Below the pieces are notes generated by a model. That model worked only from the letters and a program-made list of their open reading frames with translations. It had not been told where the DNA came from and did no database searches. 64,000 nucleotides of DNA from Gillisia mitskevichiae (GTDB lineage Bacteria; Bacteroidota; Bacteroidia; Flavobacteriales; Flavobacteriaceae). Position numbers and translations under genes: made by a program. The stretch covers positions 186,001-250,000 of the forward strand of contig NZ_RBLG01000004.1 of NCBI RefSeq assembly GCF_003634585.1, in the 5' to 3' direction. Shown piece by piece: positions 8,366 through 17,153 of the stretch (position 1 is the stretch's first letter; each line of letters starts with the position of its first letter).

Positions 8366-8950
8366 ATGAACAAACAACAAGATTCCAATAATAAAGAGCA
8401 TAACAACGAATTAGATAACAACGATTCTGTAAAAGACCAAATTGAAGAACTTCTAGATGAAGCTATTGAGGAAGTAGAGGGAGCAGAAGGAGAGCAGTTA
8501 TCTGAGAATGATCAACTAAAAGCAGATCTTGAAAAAGAGAAAGATAAGTTCTTAAGACTTTTTGCTGAGTTTGAAAATTTCAAAAGACGTACTTCTAAAG
8601 AGAGAATCGAGTTATTTAAGACCGCTAATCAGGAAGTTATGTCAGCTATGTTACCCGTTTTAGACGATTTTGACAGAGCGATGAATGAAATTAAGAAAGC
8701 AAAGGATAAAAATCTACTTAAAGGTGTAGAGCTTATTTATAATAAATTTAATGAGACTTTGCTGAATAAAGGTTTAGAGCCAATGAATGTAAAGCAGGGT
8801 GATGTTTTTGATGCAGATATGCATGAAGCCATTACTCAAATTCCAGCTCCTTCAGATAAACTGAAAGGCAAGATAGTAGATGTGGTAGAGCGCGGGTATA
8901 AACTTGGAGACAAGATTATTCGCTATCCAAAAGTGGTGACAGGTAAATAA
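8366..8950 (+). CDS. grpE: GrpE nucleotide exchange factor
   Basis: A 194-residue co-chaperone that releases ADP from DnaK. It has the long acidic, probably coiled N-terminal helix (residues 10-90), then the conserved block FLRLFAEFENFKRRTSKERIE, and the C-terminal beta-wing head with GDVFDADMHEAI and VVERGYKLGDKIIRYPKVVTG. The frame extends back to a TTG at 8339, but ATG 8366 gives the usual short charged N-terminus. It is followed 40 bases later by dnaJ, the usual chaperone operon of flavobacteria; dnaK itself is not in the window. No CIRCE-type inverted repeat was seen upstream. Confidence 0.95.
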   Translation: MNKQQDSNNKEHNNELDNNDSVKDQIEELLDEAIEEVEGAEGEQLSENDQLKADLEKEKDKFLRLFAEFENFKRRTSKERIELFKTANQEVMSAMLPVLDDFDRAMNEIKKAKDKNLLKGVELIYNKFNETLLNKGLEPMNVKQGDVFDADMHEAITQIPAPSDKLKGKIVDVVERGYKLGDKIIRYPKVVTGK

Positions 8951-8990
8951 TTTACATTAAAGTCGCTACTAAAAATTACAAAATCACAAA

Positions 8991-10124
8991 ATGAAAAAGG
9001 ATTATTACGAAATATTAGGATTAAGCAAAAGTGCAACTAAAGCTGAAATTAAAAAGGCTTATAGAAAGAAAGCTATAGAATTCCACCCAGATAAAAATCC
9101 TGGGGATTCTAGTGCAGAGGAGAGCTTTAAAAAAGCTGCTGAAGCATATGAAATTCTTAGCAATGATGAGAAGCGTGCTAAATACGACCGTTTTGGACAT
9201 CAAGCATTCGAAGGTGGCTTCGGTGGTGGTGGAGGCGGTATGAATATGGATGACATATTCAGCCAATTTGGTGATATTTTCGGAAATGGTGGTTTTGGCG
9301 GCGGTGGCGGCGGATTCTCCGGTTTTGGAGGTTTCGGTGGCGGCGGTGGTCAGCGACGAGTTAAGGGAAGTAATTTACGTATTAGAGTGAGTTTAACCCT
9401 TGAGGAAATTGCTAATGGAGCCGAGAAAAAGATAAAAGTAAAGCGTAAAGTTCAGGCTGAGGGCACAACTTATAAAACTTGTTCTACTTGTAGTGGAACA
9501 GGGCAGGTAACACGAATTACGAACACGATTCTTGGTAGAATGCAAACAGCATCTCCATGTACAGTTTGTGGTGGGGCCGGTCAAACAATAGATCAAAAAC
9601 CTGCAGATGCAGATGCTCACGGACTAATTTCTAAAGAAGAGACTGTAACTATCAAAATTCCAGCAGGGGTAGAAGATGGTATGCAATTAAAAGTCTCGAG
9701 TAAAGGAAATGAGGCACCAGGAAATGGTGTTCCCGGAGATCTATTAGTTGCAATCGAAGAAAAAGAGCATCCTACATTACAACGTGAAGGAGACAATCTG
9801 CACTATGACCTTTATATTAGCTATTCTGAAGCTGTTCTTGGAGCGAGTAAAGAAATAGATACTGTTTCTGGAAAAGTGAGAATTAAGATAGACGAAGGAG
9901 TGCAGTCTGGTAAGATTTTGAGACTTCGAGGTAAAGGTATCTCGAATATAAATGGCTACGGAAAGGGAGATCTTTTAGTGCATGTAAATGTTTGGACTCC
10001 GAAAGTTTTAAATAGAGAACAGAAAGACTTCTTTGAGAAAATGGCTACAGATGAAAATTTCCAACCTAATCCAGAAAAGAGTGATAAATCATTTTTCGAG
10101 AAGGTAAAAGATATGTTTTCTTAA
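8991..10124 (+). CDS. dnaJ: DnaJ chaperone with a reduced zinc domain
   Basis: A 377-residue Hsp40. It has an N-terminal J domain with HPD at residues 32-34, a long Gly/Phe linker (about 75-125, very Gly-rich with several GGFGG blocks), then a zinc region and the C-terminal substrate-binding domain (KIPAGVEDGMQLKV, GDLLV, LRLRGKGI). The zinc region has only two CxxCxGxG motifs, CSTCSGTG at 164-171 and CTVCGGAG at 190-197, where classical type A DnaJ has four. The sequence between and around them is continuous and in frame, so this is a genuine short form that can make one zinc centre. Two hairpins follow the gene. Confidence 0.95.
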   Translation: MKKDYYEILGLSKSATKAEIKKAYRKKAIEFHPDKNPGDSSAEESFKKAAEAYEILSNDEKRAKYDRFGHQAFEGGFGGGGGGMNMDDIFSQFGDIFGNGGFGGGGGGFSGFGGFGGGGGQRRVKGSNLRIRVSLTLEEIANGAEKKIKVKRKVQAEGTTYKTCSTCSGTGQVTRITNTILGRMQTASPCTVCGGAGQTIDQKPADADAHGLISKEETVTIKIPAGVEDGMQLKVSSKGNEAPGNGVPGDLLVAIEEKEHPTLQREGDNLHYDLYISYSEAVLGASKEIDTVSGKVRIKIDEGVQSGKILRLRGKGISNINGYGKGDLLVHVNVWTPKVLNREQKDFFEKMATDENFQPNPEKSDKSFFEKVKDMFS

Positions 10125-10158
10125 TTAAGAAAATTTTAAGATAATTTTTATATATTTG

Positions 10159-10187
10159 AGTATCACTAATTTAATTAGTGATACTTT
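10159..10187 (+). terminator. Terminator after dnaJ (first)
   Basis: AGTATCACTAAT pairs with ATTAGTGATACT, followed by TTTT. It lies 34 bases after the dnaJ stop. Confidence 0.85.
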
Positions 10188-10210
10188 TTCTTTTTCATAG
10201 CAATTTTTTT

Positions 10211-10246
10211 CCCATCCTTAATATCGTTTTGAGGGTGGGTTTTTGT
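10211..10246 (+). terminator. Second terminator-like hairpin after dnaJ
   Basis: CCCATCCTTA pairs with TGAGGGTGGG (two G-T pairs), followed by a T run. It is a back-up terminator in tandem with the first. Confidence 0.7.
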
Positions 10247-10343
10247 TATGATAAATGTTTAGTAGCTGCATCCAAAATAAAATCTTAGGTATATAAAAGC
10301 ATTTCTGCGCTATTTCAATATATTTACGAGATAATAGACTTTT

Positions 10344-11273
10344 ATGGATAATCTTCTGGTTGCAGAAAATATTTGCAAACAATTTGGAAATTTTACTGCA
10401 CTAAATAATGTTTCCATCAATATCCCTAGAGAAAGTATTTTTGGACTTCTAGGGCCAAATGGTGCTGGAAAAACCACTTTTATAAGGATAATAAATCAAA
10501 TTACTATGCCCGATAGTGGCGTAGTATATTTAGATGGAAAACCCCTTCACCCAAATGATGTTGGGCATATTGGGTATTTGCCCGAGGAACGCGGACTTTA
10601 TAAATCTATGAAGGTGGGTGAACAAGCGCTTTATCTTGCAAGACTTAAAGGTTTAACTAAGGCCGAAGCTAAAGAGCAGTTGGATTATTGGTTTACTAAA
10701 TTAGATATTAAACACTGGTGGGATAAAAAAATACAAGAGCTTTCTAAAGGAATGGCTCAAAAAGTACAATTTGTTATTACTGTACTTCATCGTCCTAAAT
10801 TATTGATCTTCGATGAACCTTTTAGTGGCTTTGATCCAGTAAATGCCGATCTTATTAAAAATGAAATCCTCCAACTTCGAAATGAAGGTGCTACGATCTT
10901 GTTTTCTACCCACAGGATGGAAAGTGTAGAAGAATTATGTGATTATATGGCATTGATACATGAGTCTAATAAGTTGTTAGATGGTAAGGTAGATGACATT
11001 AAAAGAGCACATAAGACTAATACTTTTGAAGTAGGGATGAACCCATTTAATGAGAATGAATTATTAGCAGAATTAAATAGCAATTTCAAAATTAAGAAGG
11101 CGCATTTTAAATCCCTTTCAGACGATTTAAAATTGAATATTCAAATTAAGCCAAATGAATCGCCAAACGATCTGCTTCAATATTTAATTACAAAATCCAG
11201 AGTTAATCATTTTGTAGAAGTAGTGCCTTCAGTAAATGATATCTTTATTAAAACCGTTACTAAAAATGAATAA
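10344..11273 (+). CDS. ABC transporter ATP-binding protein (NatA-like)
   Basis: A 309-residue ATPase subunit. Visible are Walker A GPNGAGKTT (about residues 37-45), the Q-loop region, the signature LSKGMAQKVQ (a variant of LSGGQ), Walker B LLIFDEPFSGFDP and the switch histidine in FSTHRM. The last 80 residues fit the DUF4162 regulatory tail found in NatA-type ATPases. Such systems export Na+ or small compounds. It overlaps the permease gene by 8 bases, and is the first gene of a five-gene run (10344-15555). Confidence 0.9.
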   Translation: MDNLLVAENICKQFGNFTALNNVSINIPRESIFGLLGPNGAGKTTFIRIINQITMPDSGVVYLDGKPLHPNDVGHIGYLPEERGLYKSMKVGEQALYLARLKGLTKAEAKEQLDYWFTKLDIKHWWDKKIQELSKGMAQKVQFVITVLHRPKLLIFDEPFSGFDPVNADLIKNEILQLRNEGATILFSTHRMESVEELCDYMALIHESNKLLDGKVDDIKRAHKTNTFEVGMNPFNENELLAELNSNFKIKKAHFKSLSDDLKLNIQIKPNESPNDLLQYLITKSRVNHFVEVVPSVNDIFIKTVTKNE

Positions 11274-12561
11274 CCTCAAACTAATTATTCAGAGAGAGTA
11301 TCTGGCAAGGGTAAGAAATAAGACCTTTATTGTAATGACCTTTTTGAGTCCGTTGATCTTAGTAGGAATGTTTTCTTTGATCGCTTATCTAAGTATGCTT
11401 AATAATAGTGAGACTCATACTATTGCGGTTAAAGACGATAGTGGATTATTTAAGGGGGAATTTGAAAATAAAGAAGAAATAGATTTTGTAGATGTATCTT
11501 CTATTTCTCTGGAAGATGCAAAACTTTTAGTAAAAGAAAAAGAATATTATGGAGTGCTTTATATTCCTAATAATCAAGATAATGTAGCTTTAGCTAAATC
11601 TATTCTGTTTTTCGGGAAAGAAGCACCTTCTATTGGAATTTTAAGACAGATCGAACGCACTATTTCAAAAAATCTTACTACACGAGAGCTTATTTCTCGT
11701 GGTTTAGATATTTCGCAAATAAAGGCGGCAGAAGCACAAGTAGATATTCGAATAGAGAATTTTCAAGGGGAGCGAACTTCAAAAATGTCTAATTATATAA
11801 AGATGATTTTTGGGGGTGCAGCAGGATATCTGCTTATGATGTTCATTATTATATATGGAAATATGGTAATGCGAAGCGTTATTGAAGAAAAGACCAACCG
11901 GATAATAGAAATTATAATTTCTTCAGTAAAACCTATCCAATTAATGCTGGGAAAAATTATTGGAACTTCCTTGGCGGGAATCACTCAATTCTCTATTTGG
12001 GTTGTTTTAGGAACCATTCTTTTATTTGTAACCTCCTCTCTTACTGGTATGAATCTCATGGAAGCTCAGCCGCAAATGCAAGATATAGAGCAAGTTTCTA
12101 ATGGAGAAATACAGCAGCTAATAATAGACATTACCAACTTGCCAATTTTAACCTTAATACTCTCTTTTCTGGTTTACTTTATAGGTGGTTATTTTCTATA
12201 TAGTGCTATTTACGCAGCTATTGGTGCTGCAGTAGATTCTGAAACTGATACCCAACAATTCATGTTCCCTATAATATTGCCTTTAATGTTGGGCATCTAT
12301 GTTGGTTTTTTCTCAGTAATTGAAAATCCGCACGGCACGGTTTCTACAATTTTCTCTATGATCCCTTTAACTTCTCCAATTGTTATGCTAATGCGAATTC
12401 CATTTGGAGTGCCATGGTATGAGTTGGCGATTTCTGTAATTATATTATTCGTTACCAATGCAGGAGTAGTATGGCTTGCAGCTAAAATTTATAGAGTAGG
12501 GATTTTAATGTATGGTAAAAAACCAACTTATAAAGAATTGTATAAATGGATTAAATATTAA
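11266..12561 (+). CDS. ABC-2 type permease (NatB-like)
   Basis: A 431-residue membrane partner of the preceding ATPase. The N-terminus MNNLKLIIQREYLARVRNKTF leads into a first membrane helix (about residues 20-45), a periplasmic domain of about 130 residues, and five or six helices in the second half, including the conserved block VIEEKTNRIIEIIISSVKP. This is the NatB/YhaP arrangement. The frame is open from 11236, but the ATG at 11266, overlapping the ATPase stop by 8 bases, gives a normal cytoplasmic start and translational coupling. The substrate is unknown. Confidence 0.9.
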   Translation: MNNLKLIIQREYLARVRNKTFIVMTFLSPLILVGMFSLIAYLSMLNNSETHTIAVKDDSGLFKGEFENKEEIDFVDVSSISLEDAKLLVKEKEYYGVLYIPNNQDNVALAKSILFFGKEAPSIGILRQIERTISKNLTTRELISRGLDISQIKAAEAQVDIRIENFQGERTSKMSNYIKMIFGGAAGYLLMMFIIIYGNMVMRSVIEEKTNRIIEIIISSVKPIQLMLGKIIGTSLAGITQFSIWVVLGTILLFVTSSLTGMNLMEAQPQMQDIEQVSNGEIQQLIIDITNLPILTLILSFLVYFIGGYFLYSAIYAAIGAAVDSETDTQQFMFPIILPLMLGIYVGFFSVIENPHGTVSTIFSMIPLTSPIVMLMRIPFGVPWYELAISVIILFVTNAGVVWLAAKIYRVGILMYGKKPTYKELYKWIKY

Positions 12562-12564
12562 TGA

Positions 12565-13500
12565 ATGCAAAGTAATGTAGATAAAGTTAAAGAAGTGATA
12601 GAACAGGATATTTGGGGGTTGATTCAAGACTTCCTAAATATCACTATTTATCCATTAACTGGAGACAAGGCGGATGGTATACATATTACCGTGGGTGTAG
12701 TTCTTCTAGTGATCTTTGCATTTGTTGTTACAACTATTGCGCTTAGGTTAATACGTGTTTTCTTAACGAGAAAACTAGAAGAAAACGATAAGCTTAAATT
12801 TATTAGTGTTTTTAAATTTATAAAATATCTCGTTTATATAATTGTAATAATTATAACCTTAAGTTCTGCGGGTATAGATATTACAATACTGTTAACTGCC
12901 TCTGCCGTTCTTTTTGTTGGTTTGGGATTGGCATTGCAAGAACTTTTTCAAGATGTTATTGGAGGTTTATTTATAATTGTAGATAAATCCCTATTAGTAG
13001 GAGATATTATAGAAATGGAAGGGAGAGTAGGTAGGGTGATAGATATTAAACTTAGAACTACTCGAGTACTTACAAGAGATGATAAAGTAATGATCATTCC
13101 CAATCACAAGTTTATAAGTGATATCTTATTTAACTACACTCAAAACCATAAAACTACGCGTGAGTTCGTAAAAGTTGGAGTAGCTTATGGAAGCGATACA
13201 GAAAGGGTACAAGCAATTTTATTGGAATGTGCTAGAGAACAAACTGGAATCGTTAAAAAGCCAGAGCCTTTTGTGATCTTCGATGATTTTGGCGATTCTT
13301 CTTTAGATTTTTCCCTACATTTCTTCGTTACAGATAGCTTTGTAGATCCTAAAATTAAAAGTCTATTGAGGTTTAAAATAGATCATAAGTTTAGATTGAA
13401 TGGTATTTCCATACCTTTCCCTCAGCGAGATGTACATATGTTTTATCCTAGTAACGCTAGTGCTCCTCCAATTCCGCCACCAAATGATGAAAATTCTTAA
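12565..13500 (+). CDS. MscS-family mechanosensitive channel
   Basis: A 311-residue channel protein. Three membrane helices are seen (about residues 30-60, 75-95 and 100-125), the last being the pore helix with the glycine/alanine-rich pattern SAVLFVGLGLALQELFQDVIGG followed by the MscS beta domain (SLLVGDIIEMEGRVGRV, TRDDKVMIIPNHKFISD). Such channels open on osmotic downshock to release solutes. It starts 3 bases after the permease stop. The next gene starts inside its last codons. Confidence 0.92.
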   Translation: MQSNVDKVKEVIEQDIWGLIQDFLNITIYPLTGDKADGIHITVGVVLLVIFAFVVTTIALRLIRVFLTRKLEENDKLKFISVFKFIKYLVYIIVIIITLSSAGIDITILLTASAVLFVGLGLALQELFQDVIGGLFIIVDKSLLVGDIIEMEGRVGRVIDIKLRTTRVLTRDDKVMIIPNHKFISDILFNYTQNHKTTREFVKVGVAYGSDTERVQAILLECAREQTGIVKKPEPFVIFDDFGDSSLDFSLHFFVTDSFVDPKIKSLLRFKIDHKFRLNGISIPFPQRDVHMFYPSNASAPPIPPPNDENS

Positions 13501-14389
13501 GTCTATTTTATTCTTGTTATGTATTGGAAGTACGACAATAATGCATGGTCAAGCTACCGATTTGGCGAGAGTAGAATACACGAATTTTCCACAGTCCAAT
13601 TCAGATAATTCTTTTAGTCGTTTCAAAACCTTCTTCAAATTTCCTATTAAATTAAATGATAGTGGTGCGTATTTTATACCTGGTGTTCAATATGAAAATG
13701 TCAATTTTCAGTATAAAGATTCCGCGCCATTTTCTACAGAAAATTTAGAACATCTTCAATCTTACGCCATTAGTTTAGGTTACACATATAAAATGAGTGA
13801 AGATTGGCGATTTGGGATAGAAGCTGAGGTAAATGCCACCTCTAATTTTGAAACTAAAGAATTACAAAGTGAAGATGTAGAGTATACAGGCTCTATATAT
13901 TTTATAAAATCTAGGAATGAAGAAGAAATTAATAAACCATGGAGGTTAATTCTTGGATTGCGTTATTCTACTTCTACCAGTTTAAATTTCCCATTACCTA
14001 TTGTAAATTATTACAGGAAGTTCGATCCTAATTGGTCATTTACTTTAGGGGTGCCAAAAACCAATTTAAGATACTATCTAGGCGAAAAAAGTACTTTTCA
14101 GGCATTTGTCACGGTAGATGGGTATTATGCAAATATTCAGGATAGAATTAATATAAATCCTATTACTTCTTTAGATAAAAAACCGGCCCAAAATATATCT
14201 ATGACCACAGTTTTATCTGGGATTGGTTACGAATGGAGGTTCTCGAAGTATTTTTCTTTTTATATTTACGGTGGTCATAGCCTTATTAATACTATTCGTT
14301 TAAGAGATGAAAATGAAGATAGGGTATATACCATAAACGACACAAATTCTTTATACGGCCGTACAGGTCTTAAATTCAGTATATTATAA
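13484..14389 (+). CDS. DUF6268-type outer membrane beta-barrel protein
   Basis: About 301 residues. It starts with a Sec signal peptide (MMKILKSILFLLCIGSTTIMHGQ), and then has alternating amphipathic strands rich in aromatic residues, ending GRTGLKFSIL, which has the pattern of a terminal beta strand of a barrel. It looks like the DUF6268 family, from memory. The frame is open from 13400, but the signal peptide fixes the start at ATG 13484 or 13487. It overlaps the MscS gene by about 17 bases and its stop shares a base with the next start (TAATG), so it is translated within the operon. The function is unknown. Confidence 0.75.
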   Translation: MMKILKSILFLLCIGSTTIMHGQATDLARVEYTNFPQSNSDNSFSRFKTFFKFPIKLNDSGAYFIPGVQYENVNFQYKDSAPFSTENLEHLQSYAISLGYTYKMSEDWRFGIEAEVNATSNFETKELQSEDVEYTGSIYFIKSRNEEEINKPWRLILGLRYSTSTSLNFPLPIVNYYRKFDPNWSFTLGVPKTNLRYYLGEKSTFQAFVTVDGYYANIQDRININPITSLDKKPAQNISMTTVLSGIGYEWRFSKYFSFYIYGGHSLINTIRLRDENEDRVYTINDTNSLYGRTGLKFSIL

Positions 14390-15555
14390 TGGCGAAGATT
14401 TTAGTAATAGAAGATGAAGCATCAATACGTAGGGTTTTAGTTAAGATTCTTTCTGAAGAAAACAAAACCTATCAGCTAGATGAGGCTGAAGACGGATTGA
14501 TAGGGATAGAGAAAATAAAAGATGAAGAATACGACCTTGTTTTATGCGACATTAAGATGCCGAAAATGGATGGGATCGAGGTTCTTGAAGCCATAAAGAA
14601 AATAAAACCAGAAGTGCCAGTGGTTATGATCTCTGGGCACGGAGACCTAGATACAGCCGTAAACACTATGAAAATGGGTGCGTTCGATTATATTTCTAAA
14701 CCCCCAGATCTCAATAGGTTATTAAATACGGTTCGTAATGCATTAGACCGCAAAGAATTAGTGGTAGAAAACACCTTGCTTAAGAAGAAAGTAGGAAAGA
14801 AATACCAGATGATCGGGGAATCACCTGCGATTACTTCCATTAAAGAAATTATAGAAAAAGTTGCTCAAACCGATGCCAGAGTACTTATTACGGGACCTAA
14901 TGGAACTGGTAAGGAATTGGTGGCACATTGGATACATCAAAAAAGCGAACGTTCTAACGGCCCTATGATAGAGGTTAATTGTGCAGCTATTCCTTCAGAA
15001 TTAATAGAAAGTGAACTTTTTGGTCATGTTAAAGGAGCTTTTACTTCAGCAAATAAAGATAGAGCAGGAAAATTTGAAGCTGCAAATGGCGGTACCATCT
15101 TTTTAGATGAAATTGGAGACATGAGTCTTTCTGCTCAAGCCAAGGTTCTTCGTGCATTACAAGAAAATAAGATCTCGCGTGTAGGGAGTGATAAGGATAT
15201 TAAAGTAGATGTTAGAATAGTTGCAGCTACCAATAAAGATCTTAAAAAGGAAATTGAAGATAAAAAGTTTAGAGAAGATCTCTATCATAGATTGGCAGTG
15301 ATCCTTGTAAAGGTGCCGCCTTTAAATGAGCGTAGAGATGATATCCCTTTATTAATTAATTTCTTTGCACAAAAGATCGCAGAGGAGCATGGAAGTAATG
15401 TGAAGGTATTTACTGAAAAAGCCATAAACCAACTACAAGATTATGACTGGACAGGAAATATTCGTGAGTTAAGAAATGTGGTAGAACGTCTTATTATCCT
15501 AGGAGGTTCAGAGGTTACAGAAGAAGACGTGAAACTTTTTGCTAGTAAGGCTTAG
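14389..15555 (+). CDS. Sigma-54-dependent response regulator lacking the DNA-binding domain
   Basis: A 388-residue NtrC-type protein. The receiver domain (1-120) has the acidic pair at 9-10 and the phosphorylatable Asp54 in LCDIKMPKMDG. The AAA+ domain (about 140-380) has Walker A GPNGTGKE, the sigma-54 contact loop as GAFTSA instead of GAFTGA, Walker B GGTIFLDEIGD and the arginine-finger region. The protein stops at EEDVKLFASKA, just after the AAA+ lid, with no Fis-type helix-turn-helix. It would need to act on sigma-54 without its own DNA site, or through a partner. No histidine kinase is adjacent. The stop is genuine: the next gene begins 17 bases on, on the other strand. Confidence 0.92.
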   Translation: MAKILVIEDEASIRRVLVKILSEENKTYQLDEAEDGLIGIEKIKDEEYDLVLCDIKMPKMDGIEVLEAIKKIKPEVPVVMISGHGDLDTAVNTMKMGAFDYISKPPDLNRLLNTVRNALDRKELVVENTLLKKKVGKKYQMIGESPAITSIKEIIEKVAQTDARVLITGPNGTGKELVAHWIHQKSERSNGPMIEVNCAAIPSELIESELFGHVKGAFTSANKDRAGKFEAANGGTIFLDEIGDMSLSAQAKVLRALQENKISRVGSDKDIKVDVRIVAATNKDLKKEIEDKKFREDLYHRLAVILVKVPPLNERRDDIPLLINFFAQKIAEEHGSNVKVFTEKAINQLQDYDWTGNIRELRNVVERLIILGGSEVTEEDVKLFASKA

Positions 15556-15571
15556 TGCTAATTTTTAAAAA

Positions 15572-16165
15572 CTATTTTTTGGTTTTAAGGGAATCCGGAA
15601 TGTACCTTAAAAAATACATGGTATCCCCACTTGGATGCTGCCATTCATTAAAAAGTTCGAAACCAAAGCGTTGATATACTAAAGAATTTTGACGCATTCT
15701 GGTTTCGGCATATAATGGGATATTATAAAGATTTGCTTGACGATAAAATTCGTCTTTCATTTCTTTTCCTACCTGTTTGTCTGCACCTCGAGAATCCTCT
15801 AAAATCCCCCAAAACCAACAGTACAAATACTCACCTTCTTGTGGGCGTTGACTTTTAATGAATTTTTGGGTTTTTAAGATTTTTAAAGCTTTCTTAATTC
15901 CTGTAACATTCCAAACAAGACCTAATTGCTCAGGCAATTCTTTCCAAAAATTTTCATCCTTCTTACTAGTCTTAAAAAGTATTGCGAAACCTTTTTGATT
16001 TTCAGAAATAATTAAAGCATCTTTCTCAAGAGCCTTATCTACCATATGAGTTGCTAGATATTGGAATCGTTGATCTCTTTTAGAATCATTCTTTACCACT
16101 TCCATAGAACTAGGGATTTCCTTTAGTAAGGTGGCAACATTCTGTATTATCTCTTCTCTTTCCAA
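15572..16165 (-). CDS. GNAT-like N-acetyltransferase
   Basis: A protein of about 197 residues that resembles a GNAT-fold acetyltransferase: YLYCWFWGILEDSRGADKQVGKEMKDEF fits the acetyl-CoA loop region and IPLYAETRMRQNSLVYQRFGFELFN fits the classical C-terminal NxxxYxRxGF pattern. The acceptor is unknown. The frame stays open to a TTG at 16231, but a -7-like TATCTTCG is seen on the minus strand at about 16185-16192, inside that extension, which favours the TTG at 16165. No ATG is available, so the exact start is uncertain. Confidence 0.65.
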   Translation of the reverse strand: MEREEIIQNVATLLKEIPSSMEVVKNDSKRDQRFQYLATHMVDKALEKDALIISENQKGFAILFKTSKKDENFWKELPEQLGLVWNVTGIKKALKILKTQKFIKSQRPQEGEYLYCWFWGILEDSRGADKQVGKEMKDEFYRQANLYNIPLYAETRMRQNSLVYQRFGFELFNEWQHPSGDTMYFLRYIPDSLKTKK

Positions 16166-16242
16166 GCTATTGAATTTAAGGGCGAAGATAAAAAAAATAT
16201 GTTTCTTAAAGATTGTATATTTAGCATTCAACGATTTAGATT

Positions 16243-17127
16243 ATGGATAAATTAGATCTTAAACATTTTCGGATAGATTCTACAACAGATTTAAAAAATA
16301 AAGCGACTTCCTATCCTTTGGAAATCAATGGAAAAAAAGTTAAAGTGGCTCTTAAAGATACCCGTGAGAAACTTGGTAAATGGCAGGATAAACTATACGC
16401 TCATGGCAAATATGCTGTGCTTATTTGTATTCAAGGAATGGATACTGCAGGAAAGGACAGTTTAATAAGAGAGGTTTTTAAAGATTTTAATTCTAGAGGA
16501 GTAGTGGTGCATAGCTTTAAAGTGCCAACACCTTTAGAGTTAAAGCATGATTTTTTATGGAGACATTATATAGCTTTACCTGCACGGGGTAAGTTTGGGG
16601 TGTTTAATAGAACACACTATGAAAATGTTCTAGTTACTAAAGTTCATCCAGAATATATTTTAGGAGAGAATCTTCCAGAGGTTACTAGTTTGGAAGATGT
16701 AAATGAAGCATTTTGGGAGGAACGATTTAATTCCATCAGGAATTTTGAAAAGCATATTGCCGAGAATGGCACTTTGATCTTTAAATTTTTCCTTCATATT
16801 TCAAAAGAAGAACAACGTCAACGCTTGCTGCGTAGGTTAAGAAAACCCCAAAAAAACTGGAAATTCTCCCCTGCAGATCTTAAGGAGCGTGCTTTATGGG
16901 ATGAGTATCAACATGCCTATGAAAAGGCTATCAATGCCACCTCCAAACCTCATGCACCTTGGTATGTGATTCCTGCAGATGATAAGGACACGGCACGTTA
17001 TTTGGTTGCTAAAATTTTATACGATGTGCTTATAGAATATAAAGATGTCCAAGAGCCAGAGTTATCTCCGGAGGTTAAAAGTAATCTTGAAGAATACATG
17101 GAGATCTTAAAAAAAGAAACTTTATAA
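16243..17127 (+). CDS. PPK2-family polyphosphate:nucleotide phosphotransferase
   Basis: A 294-residue kinase of the PPK2 fold (TIGR03709-like), which transfers phosphate between polyphosphate and nucleoside mono- or diphosphates. Walker A is GMDTAGKDSLI (about residues 65-75), followed by SFKVPTPLELKHDFLWRHY, the family core with the lid and substrate residues, then GVFNRTHYENVLV, and the Arg-rich KEEQRQRLLRRL. The class (AMP or ADP acceptor) cannot be fixed by eye. It is divergent from the acetyltransferase gene and 26 bases before the M28 peptidase gene. Confidence 0.92.
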   Translation: MDKLDLKHFRIDSTTDLKNKATSYPLEINGKKVKVALKDTREKLGKWQDKLYAHGKYAVLICIQGMDTAGKDSLIREVFKDFNSRGVVVHSFKVPTPLELKHDFLWRHYIALPARGKFGVFNRTHYENVLVTKVHPEYILGENLPEVTSLEDVNEAFWEERFNSIRNFEKHIAENGTLIFKFFLHISKEEQRQRLLRRLRKPQKNWKFSPADLKERALWDEYQHAYEKAINATSKPHAPWYVIPADDKDTARYLVAKILYDVLIEYKDVQEPELSPEVKSNLEEYMEILKKETL

Positions 17128-17153
17128 TTTTAAAATTCACAAAAACAGTATCG

